NCBI RefSeq assembly: GCF_026340975.1
Contig: NZ_JAPEOS010000001.1
Span: 1,138,501-1,202,500, forward strand
Length of the DNA stretch: 64,000 nucleotides
Source of the DNA: Streptomyces sp. NBC_01214
Lineage (GTDB): Bacteria > Actinomycetota > Actinomycetes > Streptomycetales > Streptomycetaceae
Direction of reading: 5' to 3'
Part shown: piece by piece, positions 47,411-56,349 of the stretch
Layout of the letters: every line of letters starts with the position of its first letter
Numbering within the stretch: position 1 is the stretch's first letter
Notes under the pieces: generated by a model
Database searches by the model: none
The model's input: only the letters and a program-made list of their open reading frames with translations
What the model was told of the DNA's origin: nothing
Program-made: the position numbers and the translations under genes

Positions 47411-48937
47411 TCAGCGCACCTCGCCCATGAGCGTCTTGACGTTCCTGCGGTACATGAAGACCGCGAGAGCCGCCAGGCAGGCGAGGGTGGCCTCGATCGC
47501 GACCGCTCCGGTGCCGTTGAGGTCCACACCGAACACGGCGGGGTCGGAGAGCAGGCTCGTGATGGAGTCGCCGGCGGTGACCGCCAGGAACCACACGCCC
47601 ATCATCTGGGAGGCGTACTTGGCCGGGGCCATCTTCGTGGTGACCGACAGACCCACCGGGGAGAGGCACAGCTCGCCCACCGTGTGGATCAGGTAGATGC
47701 CGACCAGCCACATCGGGCTTACCGACTGGCCGCCTGCGGCCATGCCGAGCGGCACCAGGAAGAAGAAGAACGAGACCGAGATGATGAACAGCGCCATCGC
47801 GAACTTGCCGACCGTCGAGGGCTCCTTGCCCTTGCGGTTCAGCCACATCCAGATCCATGCCATGACCGGGGCCAGGCACATGATGAAGAGCGGGTTCAGC
47901 GACTGGTACCAGGACGAGGGGAACTCGAAGCCGAGCAGCGAGCCGGAAGCCTTGGTCTCACCGAAGGACTGGACGGTCGAGGCGCCCTGGTCGTAGATCA
48001 TCCAGAAGACGGCGGCGGCGAGGAAGAACCAGATGTAACCGGTCATCTTCGACTGCTCGGTCCGGTCGAGGTCCTTGTCCCGCTTGATGCGGATCAGCAC
48101 AACGGTCGGGACGATCAGACCGATCAGGGTCAGCGGGATGGTCGCCCACGCCTTGGTGAACATGCCTGCCATGCCCACGGCGGTGTAGAACACGGCCACG
48201 ATCGCGACCGCGATGACGATCTTGCGGATCCAGGCGGTGCGCTCTCCGGCCGACAGCGGCTTCGGGACGACGGAGCTGACCGGGTTCAGGTTCTTGGTGC
48301 CCAGCAGGAAGGCGACCAGACCGATGCCCATGCCGACCGCGGCCAGCGCGAAGCCGAGGTGCCAGTTGACCTTCTGGCCGACGGTGCCGATGATCAGCGG
48401 CGCGAAGAAGGCACCCGCGTTGATGCCCATGTAGAAGATGGTGAAGCCACCGTCACGGCGCGGGTCGTTCGCGTCCTTGTAGAGCTGGCCGACCATCGTG
48501 GAGATGTTGGCCTTCAGCAGACCGGAGCCCACGGCCACCAGGGCCAGACCGATGAAGAAGGTCCCGCCGCCCGGAAGGGCGAGGACGATGTGGCCGCACA
48601 TGATCGTCACGGCCGCGATCGTCACGGTCTTGCGGGGGCCCCAGACACGGTCGCCCAGCCACCCGCCCGGCAGGGCGAGGAGGTAGACCATGGAGACGTA
48701 GATGGAGAACACGGTGATCGCCGTGCCCTCGTCCATCCCTATGCCGCCCGCCAGGCTGCCCTTCTTGGCGTCCGGGCCACCTGAGAGCAGGTAGACGAGG
48801 AGGAGGGCCTTCATGCCGTAGAAGCTGAAGCGCTCCCACATCTCGGTCATGAACAGAGTGGCCAGGCCACGGGGGTGGCCGAAGAAGGTCTTCTCGGCGG
48901 ACGGATCCGCCGACTCCTTCATCAGGCTGGAAGCCAT
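47411..48937 (-). CDS. POT/PTR family proton-coupled oligopeptide transporter
   Basis: A 508-residue major-facilitator transporter importing di- and tripeptides (and drugs) with protons. The N-terminal POT signature ExxERFSFYGMKALLLVYL (EMWERFSFYG) is present, and 12-14 TM segments are distributed through the length. ATG at 48937 with AAGGA 7 bases upstream is preferred; the in-frame region to 49282 lacks a start signal and is low-complexity. It is convergent with the small secreted gene and divergent from the two-component system. Confidence 0.92.
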   Translation of the reverse strand: MASSLMKESADPSAEKTFFGHPRGLATLFMTEMWERFSFYGMKALLLVYLLSGGPDAKKGSLAGGIGMDEGTAITVFSIYVSMVYLLALPGGWLGDRVWGPRKTVTIAAVTIMCGHIVLALPGGGTFFIGLALVAVGSGLLKANISTMVGQLYKDANDPRRDGGFTIFYMGINAGAFFAPLIIGTVGQKVNWHLGFALAAVGMGIGLVAFLLGTKNLNPVSSVVPKPLSAGERTAWIRKIVIAVAIVAVFYTAVGMAGMFTKAWATIPLTLIGLIVPTVVLIRIKRDKDLDRTEQSKMTGYIWFFLAAAVFWMIYDQGASTVQSFGETKASGSLLGFEFPSSWYQSLNPLFIMCLAPVMAWIWMWLNRKGKEPSTVGKFAMALFIISVSFFFFLVPLGMAAGGQSVSPMWLVGIYLIHTVGELCLSPVGLSVTTKMAPAKYASQMMGVWFLAVTAGDSITSLLSDPAVFGVDLNGTGAVAIEATLACLAALAVFMYRRNVKTLMGEVR

Positions 48938-49435
48938 GGTCGATCCTTGCTTGCTCGGGACGCATCGGCTTCGTGAGCTCATCCGCGCCCGGTGGGGGGT
49001 GGCCGGCACCGGCGGACGGATCTCCCACCCCACGCCTCGGGGCCCGCCCCACGGGGATGGGGGGCGGAAGGACATCCGTAACCGGGGTCCACGCCCTCCC
49101 GCGCGGTCATACGCGAGGGGCCCGGCCAACAGGTCGTTCACTGTCGTCAAGACGGGCCGGGTCGGTCCCCGAGGGGACTGTCCGTCCGGTTCAGGACAGA
49201 AATAGAGACCTTCGTGCTGCTTTTCGGCACAAAGGTCCCTGAGGTACTGCATCAGGCGTCTCGCCACCATACGACACGACACTGCGGCATATGAAAGGAC
49301 TTGAGAGATGGATCACAAGGCGAGTCGGGAACCGTTCGACCATATTCGAAGGCGCTTAGTAGTTAATAAGCCCAGATAGCGAGGGGTCTTCCCGGGGGCC
49401 CCTGGTTTCAGCCGCCGCGGACTACCATCACCCAC
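48938..49435. other. Divergent control region between the peptide transporter and response regulator
   Basis: About 500 bases with no gene I can support. It contains an imperfect stem-loop at 49207-49237, a TTAATA-type A+T stretch at 49361, and, close to the response-regulator start, TACCAT (49423-49428). The short open frames here are low-complexity and lack ribosome-binding sites. Confidence 0.5.
49207..49237. other. Imperfect stem-loop in transporter leader
   Basis: GACCTTCGTGC pairs with GCACAAAGGTC with one mismatch and a further G-C pair inside; if transcribed on the minus strand it lies in the long leader of the transporter. Possible terminator or control element. Confidence 0.35.
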
Positions 49436-50113
49436 ATGACGCGTGTACTGCTCGCCGAGGACGACGCATCCATCTCCGAGCCCCTGGCCCGCGCCCTGCG
49501 CCGGGAGGGGTACGAGGTCGAGGTCCGGGAGGACGGCCCCACCGCCCTGGACGCGGGACTGCAGGGCGGCGTCGACCTCGTCGTCCTCGACCTGGGCCTG
49601 CCGGGCATGGACGGCCTGGAGGTCGCCCGCCGACTGCGCGCCGAGGGCCACGGCTTCCCGATCCTGGTCCTCACCGCCCGGGCGGACGAGGTCGACACGG
49701 TCGTCGGCCTGGACGCCGGCGCCGACGACTACGTGACCAAGCCCTTCCGGCTGGCCGAACTGCTCGCCCGGGTCCGGGCCCTGCTCCGGCGCGGTGCCGC
49801 CGAGGCCGTCCAGCCCCCCGCCACCCACGGCGTGCGGATCGACGTCGAATCGCACCGGGCCTGGATGGGGGAGGAGGAGCTCCAGCTCACGGCCAAGGAG
49901 TTCGACCTGCTGCGGGTCCTGGTCCGCGACGCGGGCCGGGTCGTCACCCGCGACCAACTCATGCGCGAGGTCTGGGACACCACCTGGTGGTCCTCCACCA
50001 AGACCCTCGACATGCACATCTCCTGGCTGCGCAAGAAGCTCGGCGACGACGCCGCCAACCCCCGCTACATCGCCACCGTGCGGGGCGTCGGTTTCCGCTT
50101 CGAGAAGAGCTGA
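49436..50113 (+). CDS. OmpR-type response regulator
   Basis: A 225-residue transcription factor. Receiver domain (about 1-120) with the acidic pair EDDAS, phosphoacceptor Asp in VVLDLGLPGMDGL, Thr/Ser in LVLTARAD, and Lys in YVTKPF. Winged helix (about 130-225) with ELQLTAKEFDLLRVLV and the recognition region LDMHISWLRKKLG. No Shine-Dalgarno precedes the ATG; a TACCAT -10-like box ends 7 bases before it, so the mRNA is probably leaderless. Partner histidine kinase 38 bases downstream. Confidence 0.94.
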   Translation: MTRVLLAEDDASISEPLARALRREGYEVEVREDGPTALDAGLQGGVDLVVLDLGLPGMDGLEVARRLRAEGHGFPILVLTARADEVDTVVGLDAGADDYVTKPFRLAELLARVRALLRRGAAEAVQPPATHGVRIDVESHRAWMGEEELQLTAKEFDLLRVLVRDAGRVVTRDQLMREVWDTTWWSSTKTLDMHISWLRKKLGDDAANPRYIATVRGVGFRFEKS

Positions 50114-50151
50114 CCGCCTCCTCCGGCCCCACCTGGGGCATGCTCTAGGGC

Positions 50152-51417
50152 ATGCGCCGCCGCCTCATCAACTCCACGCTCGCCGTGGTGCTCGTCGTGA
50201 TCGCCGTCTTCGGGGTCTCCCTCGTCATCGTGGAGACCCGGACCATCACCAGCAGCGCCCAGGACCGCATCGAGTCCGAGGCGCTGCGGCTCGTGGGCAT
50301 CGTCGAGGCGAACGTCCTGGAGAAGAAGCCGATCGACCCCGTGGCCCTCGGCGAGCAGCTGGACGCCGGCCACCACGCGCGGATCACCGTCCCCGGCCAG
50401 CCGGCCGTGGACGTGGGCGCCCCGATCCCAGAGAGCGTGATCCGCGGCATTGCCCGCGGGGAGCAGGGCGAGGTCGTGGTCGTCGAGGAGTCCCGCTCGA
50501 CCGTGACCCGCGAGGTCGGGCGGACCCTGGCCGTGGTCGGCGCAGTGGCCCTGCTGGCCGTCGTGGCGGCCGTCCTGCTCGCCGTACGGCAGGCCAACCG
50601 GCTGGCCTCCCCGCTCACCGACCTGGCCGAGACGGCGGAGCGGCTCGGCTCGGGCGACCCGCGGCCCCGGCACAAGCGGTACGGGGTCCCCGAGCTGGAC
50701 CGGGTCGCGGACGTGCTGGACTCCAGCGCCGAGCGGATCGGCCGGATGCTGACGGCCGAGCGGCGCCTGGCCGCGGACGCCTCCCACCAGCTGCGCACCC
50801 CGCTCACCGCCCTCTCCATGCGGCTGGAGGAGATCACGGTCACCGACGACCTGGCGACCGTGCGGGAGGAGGCGACGATCGCCCTGACCCAGGTGGAGCG
50901 GCTCACGGACGTGGTGCAGCGGTTGCTCACGAACTCGCGGGACCCGCGGACTGGCTCGGCGGTCCCCTTCGACCTGGACGAGGTCGTCAAGCAGCAGGTC
51001 GAGGAGTGGCGGCCGGCCTACCGCAGCGCGGGCCGGGCCATCGTGCGCTCCGGACGCCAGGGCGTGCGGGCCGTCGGCACCCCGGGCGCGGTCTCGCAGG
51101 TGCTGGCCACCCTGGTGGAGAACGCCCTGATGCACGGCGGCGGCACCGTCGCGCTGCGCACCCGGGTGATCGGCAACCAGGCGGTGCTGGAGGTCACGGA
51201 CGAGGGACCGGGCGTCCCGCCGGACCTCGGCAACCGGATCTTCGAGCGGGCCATCAGCGGCCGCAACTCCACCGGGATCGGCCTCGCGGTGGCCCGGGAC
51301 CTCGCGGAGGCGGACGGCGGACGCCTGGAGCTGCTCCAGACGCAGCCGCCGGTGTTCGCGCTGTTCCTCAGCCGGACGGCCCCGGAACGGGCCGAACCGC
51401 AGGCCACGGTCCGCTAG
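50152..51417 (+). CDS. Sensor histidine kinase
   Basis: A 421-residue membrane kinase. TM1 about 8-28, extracytoplasmic sensing region about 30-125, TM2 about 125-148, HAMP, then DHp with the phosphoacceptor in DASHQLRTPLTAL (His about 212) and ATPase with N box ENALMHGG, DEGPGVP and GIGLAVARDL. It pairs with the upstream regulator. Sensed signal unknown; it is convergent with the GtrA gene. Confidence 0.93.
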   Translation: MRRRLINSTLAVVLVVIAVFGVSLVIVETRTITSSAQDRIESEALRLVGIVEANVLEKKPIDPVALGEQLDAGHHARITVPGQPAVDVGAPIPESVIRGIARGEQGEVVVVEESRSTVTREVGRTLAVVGAVALLAVVAAVLLAVRQANRLASPLTDLAETAERLGSGDPRPRHKRYGVPELDRVADVLDSSAERIGRMLTAERRLAADASHQLRTPLTALSMRLEEITVTDDLATVREEATIALTQVERLTDVVQRLLTNSRDPRTGSAVPFDLDEVVKQQVEEWRPAYRSAGRAIVRSGRQGVRAVGTPGAVSQVLATLVENALMHGGGTVALRTRVIGNQAVLEVTDEGPGVPPDLGNRIFERAISGRNSTGIGLAVARDLAEADGGRLELLQTQPPVFALFLSRTAPERAEPQATVR

Positions 51418-51451
51418 GTCGCCTCTTTCGGATCTTGTCGGCCGAGCGGTG

Positions 51452-52012
51452 CTAGTTGTTCGCGGGTGCCGGCTCGGGGATCGGTTCCGGCCTGCGGTCC
51501 GGCTTCGGCAGGGGCGCCGGCTCCGGCATGGGCTCGGCCGGCTCCACCGGCGCGGGCAGGGCCCTGAAGACCCAGGTCCGGTACGACCAGAAGCGGAACA
51601 CGGTGGCGGTCCCGATGCCGATGAACTTGAACACGTTGCTGGCGAGCGGGCCGTCCCAGCCGAACCCGTAGGTGGCGGTGTAGAGGACACCGCTCTCGAT
51701 GACCAGGCCGATGCCGCTGAACGCGGCGAACAGGACCAGCTCGCGGGTACGGCCGCTCTTGGCGCGGTCCCGGTAGGCGAAGTAGCGGAAGCCGATGTAG
51801 TTCGTGGCGATGGCCACGACGGTGGCTATCACGCTCGCGCGCACCACCTGTAGGTCGGTGGTGTTGCGGATCAGGTTGAAGACACCCAGGTTGACCAGGA
51901 CGCCCAGACCGCCGACCGCCCCGAACTTGGCCACCTCTCGTACGAGGCCGCGTACACGTTCGACGACAGATCCGCCAGGCGTGCTCATCAGTAGGTCAGT
52001 CCTGTCGGTCAC
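51452..52012 (-). CDS. GtrA family membrane protein
   Basis: A 186-residue four-TM protein (TMs about 24-44, 50-70, 88-108, 122-142) of the GtrA/DPMS1 family, which flips or transfers prenyl-linked sugars across the membrane for surface glycosylation. Characteristic is FGAVGGLGVLVNLGVFNL and YIGFRYFAYRD. A Pro-rich C-terminal tail (PEPAPLPKPDRRPEP) is a Streptomyces addition. Start at GTG 52012 or ATG at 51988 cannot be distinguished. It stands alone, convergent with the histidine kinase and divergent from purK. Confidence 0.87.
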   Translation of the reverse strand: MTDRTDLLMSTPGGSVVERVRGLVREVAKFGAVGGLGVLVNLGVFNLIRNTTDLQVVRASVIATVVAIATNYIGFRYFAYRDRAKSGRTRELVLFAAFSGIGLVIESGVLYTATYGFGWDGPLASNVFKFIGIGTATVFRFWSYRTWVFRALPAPVEPAEPMPEPAPLPKPDRRPEPIPEPAPANN

Positions 52013-52185
52013 CGCCCGCTTACGGGGCGTCCGGTGTTCTCCGTCAACCCACCCATGCTAAGTGTCCCCCCTGCGCTACGTCTGTGCCTTCCCGCACCCT
52101 GCGACGCACGGCACACGGGCGGATCGGGCCGGGGCCGTGTCCATGCGGGTCCTGATGGCCGAATACCGGCGGATACCCTGGAGGA

Positions 52186-53325
52186 GTGACGTTCCCGGTA
52201 GTCGGTATGGTCGGCGGCGGCCAGCTCGCCCGCATGACCCACGAGGCGGGCATCCCCCTCGGCATCAGATTCAAGCTCCTCAGTGACACTCCGCAGGACT
52301 CGGCGGCCCAGGTCGTGAGCGATGTCGTCATCGGCGACTATCGCGACCTGGAGACGTTGCGCGCCTTCGCGCGCGGCTGTGACGTGATCACCTTCGACCA
52401 CGAGCACGTACCCACGGAGCACCTTCGGGCCCTGGAAGCGGACGGCATCCCCGTCCGCCCGGGGCCCGACGCTTTGGTACACGCCCAGGACAAGGGGGTG
52501 ATGCGCGCCAAGCTCGACGAGATCGGCGCGCCCAGCCCCCGCCACCGGATCGTGAGCGGTCCGGACGACGTGGCCGCCTTCGCGGAAGAGGTCGGCGGGT
52601 TCCCCGTCATCCTCAAGACCGTGCGGGGCGGGTACGACGGCAAGGGGGTGTGGTTCGTCCGCACCCCCGAGGACGCGGCGGCCCCCTTCAAGGCGGGCGT
52701 CCCGGTCCTCGCGGAGGAGAAGGTCGATTTCGTCCGCGAGCTCGCGGCCAACATCGTCCGCTCCCCGCACGGCCAGGCGGTGGCCTACCCCGTCGTCGAG
52801 TCCCGCCAGGTGGACGGGGTCTGCGACACGGTGATCGCCCCGGCCCCGAACCTCTCGGAGGCCCTCGCGGGCGAGGCCCAGGCCCTCGCCCTGCGCATCG
52901 CCAAGGAACTCGGCGTGACCGGCCACCTGGCCGTGGAGCTGTTCGAGACCACCGACGGCCGGATCCTCGTCAACGAGCTGGCGATGCGTCCGCACAACAG
53001 CGGTCACTGGACCCAGGACGGGGCCGTGACCTCCCAGTTCGCCAACCACGTGCGCGCGGTCCTGGACCTTCCGCTGGGCGACCCGCGCCCCCGCGCCCCG
53101 TGGACGGTCATGGCGAACGTGCTGGGCGGGGACTACCCCGACATGTACGCGGCGTACCTGCACTGCATGGCCCACGACCCCCAGCTCAAGATCCACATGT
53201 ACGGCAAGGACGTGAAACACGGTCGCAAGGTCGGCCACGTCAACACCTACGGCGACGACCTGGACGATGTGCTGGAGCGCGCACGTCACGCTGCCGATTA
53301 CCTCAGAGGAACGGTCACCGCATGA
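52186..53325 (+). CDS. purK: 5-(carboxyamino)imidazole ribonucleotide synthase
   Basis: A 379-residue ATP-grasp enzyme that carboxylates AIR with bicarbonate and ATP in purine biosynthesis. The N-terminal [28 protein letters not shown]-grasp [10 protein letters not shown], and metal-binding [14 protein letters not shown] are typical. GTG at 52186 starts it. Its stop overlaps the purE ATG by 4 bases, coupling the two consecutive pathway steps. Confidence 0.97.
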   Translation: MTFPVVGMVGGGQLARMTHEAGIPLGIRFKLLSDTPQDSAAQVVSDVVIGDYRDLETLRAFARGCDVITFDHEHVPTEHLRALEADGIPVRPGPDALVHAQDKGVMRAKLDEIGAPSPRHRIVSGPDDVAAFAEEVGGFPVILKTVRGGYDGKGVWFVRTPEDAAAPFKAGVPVLAEEKVDFVRELAANIVRSPHGQAVAYPVVESRQVDGVCDTVIAPAPNLSEALAGEAQALALRIAKELGVTGHLAVELFETTDGRILVNELAMRPHNSGHWTQDGAVTSQFANHVRAVLDLPLGDPRPRAPWTVMANVLGGDYPDMYAAYLHCMAHDPQLKIHMYGKDVKHGRKVGHVNTYGDDLDDVLERARHAADYLRGTVTA

Positions 53326-53855
53326 GCACCACCGCAGCCCCCGTCATCGGCATCGTCATGGGCTCCGACTCGGACTGGCCCGTCATGGAGGCGGCCGCCC
53401 AGGCCCTCGACGAGTTCGAGATCCCCTACGAGGTCGACGTCGTGTCCGCCCACCGGATGCCGCGCGAGATGGTCGAGTACGGGGAGCGGGCCGCCGACCG
53501 CGGGCTGAAGGCGATCATCGCGGGCGCGGGCGGCGCCGCCCACCTGCCCGGCATGCTCGCCTCGGTCACCCCGCTGCCGGTCATCGGCGTGCCGGTGCCG
53601 CTGAAGTACCTCGACGGCATGGACTCGCTGCTGTCGATCGTCCAGATGCCCGCCGGGGTTCCCGTCGCCACCGTCTCGGTCGCCGGGGCGCGCAACGCGG
53701 GCCTGCTGGCCGTACGGATGCTGGCCGCCCACGACCCGGAGCTGCTGGTCCGGATGCGCGACTTCCAGCAGGAGCTCAACGACCAGGCCACCGAGAAGGG
53801 CAAGCGGCTGCGTACGAAGGTCGCGAACGCGGAGTCCTTCGGGTTCGGAAAGTGA
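53322..53855 (+). CDS. purE: N5-CAIR mutase
   Basis: A 177-residue enzyme converting N5-CAIR to CAIR. The [10 protein letters not shown]-terminus, SAHRMP with catalytic His, and [11 protein letters not shown] are fully conserved. ATG overlaps the purK stop. The next gene (dipeptidase) starts with GTG overlapping the purE stop by 4 bases, giving a purK-purE-dipeptidase cluster. Confidence 0.97.
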   Translation: MSTTAAPVIGIVMGSDSDWPVMEAAAQALDEFEIPYEVDVVSAHRMPREMVEYGERAADRGLKAIIAGAGGAAHLPGMLASVTPLPVIGVPVPLKYLDGMDSLLSIVQMPAGVPVATVSVAGARNAGLLAVRMLAAHDPELLVRMRDFQQELNDQATEKGKRLRTKVANAESFGFGK

Positions 53856-55033
53856 GCGCGGCGCAGCGTCTGGACGAGGCGCGCGAGCTGCTGGCCGAAC
53901 ACCCCGTCGTGGACGGCCACAACGACCTGCCCTGGGCGCTGCGCGAGCAGGTGCGTTACGACCTGGCGCGACGGGACATCGCGGGCGACCAGTCCGCCCA
54001 CCTGCACACCGACATCCCGCGGCTGCGCGCCGGCGGGGTCGGCGCGCAGTTCTGGTCCGTGTACGTGCGCTCCGACTACGCCGGTGACGAGGCGGTCAGC
54101 GCCACCCTGGAGCAGATCGACGTCGTCGCCCAGCTGATCGACCGTTATCCCGGCGACCTCGTGCGGGCGCTGACGGCGGACGACATGGAGGCGGCCCGCG
54201 CCGACGGCCGGATCGCCTCGCTGATGGGTGCCGAGGGCGGCCACTCCATCAACAACTCGCTGGCCACCCTGCGCGCCCTGCACCAGCTGGGCGTGCGGTA
54301 CATGACGCTCACGCACAACGACAACATCGATTGGGCGGACTCGGCGACCGACGAGCCCCGGCACGGCGGCCTGACCGACTTCGGCCGCGAGGTCGTCCGC
54401 GAGATGAACCGCGTCGGCATGCTGGTGGACCTCTCGCACGTCGCGGCGACGACGATGCGGGACGCGATCGCGGTCTCGGCCGCACCGGTGGTGTTCTCGC
54501 ACTCCTCGGCGCGGGCGGTCTGCGACCACCCCCGCAACATCCCCGACGACGTACTGGCGACGCTGCCGGGCAACGGCGGGGTGGCGATGGCCACCTTCGT
54601 GCCGAAGTTCATCCTCCCGGCGGCCGTCGAGTGGACCCTGGCCGCGGACGAGAACCTGCGCGCGCACGGTTTCCACCACCTGGACACCACCCCCGAGGCG
54701 ATGGCCCTGCACCGGGCCTTCGAGGAGGGGCGCCCGCGCCCGGTGGCCACGGCCGCGACGGTGGCCGACCACCTGGACCACATGCGCGAGGTGGCCGGCA
54801 TCGACCACATCGGCATCGGCGGGGACTACGACGGCACGGCCTTCACCCCGTCCGGCCTGGACGACGTGGCGGGTTATCCGAACCTCGTCGCCGAGCTGCT
54901 CACGCGCGGCTGGTCGAAGGCCGATCTGGCGAAGCTGACCTGGACCAACGCGGTACGGGTGCTGCGCGACGCGGAGTCGGTGGCCCGCGACCTGTCGGCC
55001 TCCCGGGGCCCGTCGAACGCGGTGATCCGGTAG
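53852..55033 (+). CDS. Membrane dipeptidase (M19 family), active type
   Basis: A 393-residue zinc dipeptidase. Metal ligands are visible: HxD in [10 protein letters not shown], Glu in [10 protein letters not shown], His in [11 protein letters not shown], and a further basic loop plus GGDYDG. It is expected to cleave dipeptides or beta-lactam-like substrates. No signal peptide, so it is probably cytosolic here. Translationally coupled to purE, which suggests linked growth control rather than shared chemistry. Confidence 0.92.
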   Translation: MSAAQRLDEARELLAEHPVVDGHNDLPWALREQVRYDLARRDIAGDQSAHLHTDIPRLRAGGVGAQFWSVYVRSDYAGDEAVSATLEQIDVVAQLIDRYPGDLVRALTADDMEAARADGRIASLMGAEGGHSINNSLATLRALHQLGVRYMTLTHNDNIDWADSATDEPRHGGLTDFGREVVREMNRVGMLVDLSHVAATTMRDAIAVSAAPVVFSHSSARAVCDHPRNIPDDVLATLPGNGGVAMATFVPKFILPAAVEWTLAADENLRAHGFHHLDTTPEAMALHRAFEEGRPRPVATAATVADHLDHMREVAGIDHIGIGGDYDGTAFTPSGLDDVAGYPNLVAELLTRGWSKADLAKLTWTNAVRVLRDAESVARDLSASRGPSNAVIR

Positions 55034-55171
55034 CGGAAGCGGTGCCCGGCGCGCGGTGACAGGGCGACCTGCGGGTCACTCGAACGCTGCGTCCGCCGGG
55101 CGGCTCTGCCGTCCCGCGTGTCACGGTGGCACCACCTCTTCCCTGCTGCCGCCGAGACCGGAGCGAACGCC

Positions 55172-56233
55172 ATGGCCGACCTGCAGGATGAACCCCACTC
55201 CGTGGGCATCGGAGCCGAAGACCTCCCCGCACCCGCGGTGGCGGCGGGCGCCCTCGACCGGGCCGTCGCGCTGCTGGCCGTCCATCCCGTGGCCGACGGC
55301 TGCAACACCCTGGTCCGGACGCTGCACCAGAGCCCGTACCACGACATCGAAACCTCGGACACGGGTGTGGACACGGACATCCCGCGGCTGCGCGCCGGGG
55401 GAGTGGGGGCCCAGTTCTGGTCCCTGCTCGTGCCGTCGGGGCGGGCGTCCGAGGACGCCCCCGGTGACCAGGTGCTCTCCGACACGCTGGACCAGATCGA
55501 CACGGCGCTGACCCTGATGCGCAGCTACCCGAACAGCCTCTGCCTGGCCCTCAGCGCCGGCGACCTGGCGGACGCCCGCAACCGGGGCCGCATCGCCTCG
55601 TTCCTGGGTCCGGTGCCCGGCCGCACGCTGACCGGATCGCTGGGCGCACTGCGGGCCTTCCACGCGCTGGGCGTACGGATCCTCGCGCCCGCGGGAGCGC
55701 CCTGGGCGCAGGAGGAGTTGACGGCCTTCGGCCACGAGGTGGTCCGCGAGGCGAACCGGCTGGCGATCCTGTTGGACCTCACGGGCTGCGCACCGGCGGT
55801 TGCCTGCCGGATCGCGGGGGCCTCGAAGACGCCGGTGATCATCTCGAACACGGGAGCGGCCTCGCTGAACCCGCATCCGGGGAACGTCACCGACGAGGTC
55901 CTGGCCGCGCTGCGGGAGGCGAACGGCCTGGCGATGGTCACCTTCGACACCGCGCGCACCGGGGACTCCCTGCACGCGGTGGCGGACCACCTCGACCACG
56001 TACGGGCCATCGCGGGCCCGCACGGCGTCGGACTCGGCGCCACCTTCGGCACCGGACCGGGCCACCCCCGTCCGACGGGCCTGACCGACCCCTCCGGCTA
56101 TCCGCGGCTCATCGCGGAGCTCCTGGAACGCGGCTGGCCGGAGTCCGAGGTGGCCCTGCTGACCTGGGGCAACGCCCAGCGGGTCCTGCGCGACGCCGAA
56201 TTCACCTCCCGCGCCGCCGCCCACCGCCGCTAG
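55172..56233 (+). CDS. Degenerate M19 dipeptidase paralogue (probable pseudoenzyme)
   Basis: A 353-residue protein that aligns along its whole length with the preceding dipeptidase ([18 protein letters not shown] is shared) but has lost the metal site. Where the active enzyme has GHND this one has GCNT; GAEGGHS is GPVPGRT; FSHSSAR is SNTGAA; GGDYDG is GATFGTG. It is therefore unlikely to hydrolyse dipeptides and may bind a ligand or regulate its partner. ATG at 55172 is first after the space. Follows its paralogue by 138 bases; frame is intact, not a broken gene. Confidence 0.85.
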   Translation: MADLQDEPHSVGIGAEDLPAPAVAAGALDRAVALLAVHPVADGCNTLVRTLHQSPYHDIETSDTGVDTDIPRLRAGGVGAQFWSLLVPSGRASEDAPGDQVLSDTLDQIDTALTLMRSYPNSLCLALSAGDLADARNRGRIASFLGPVPGRTLTGSLGALRAFHALGVRILAPAGAPWAQEELTAFGHEVVREANRLAILLDLTGCAPAVACRIAGASKTPVIISNTGAASLNPHPGNVTDEVLAALREANGLAMVTFDTARTGDSLHAVADHLDHVRAIAGPHGVGLGATFGTGPGHPRPTGLTDPSGYPRLIAELLERGWPESEVALLTWGNAQRVLRDAEFTSRAAAHRR

Positions 56234-56252
56234 CTCAGCCCCACCGGCTAAC

Positions 56253-56302
56253 TCAGCCCCGCCGGCGATTGAGGCGCGGGGTCCGGGGCAGCGCCCCGGC
56301 AA
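56253..56302. repeat. Dispersed palindromic repeat, third location
   Basis: CAGCCCCGCCGGCGATTGAGGCGCGGGGTCCGGGGC followed by AGCGCCCC, downstream of the M19 paralogue; same family as the copies at 35263 and 41204, here without the left inverted arm. Confidence 0.75.
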
Positions 56303-56349
56303 CGGCGCCGCACTGCACCCCGTATCCGCACCCCACCCCGGCCGGAGGG

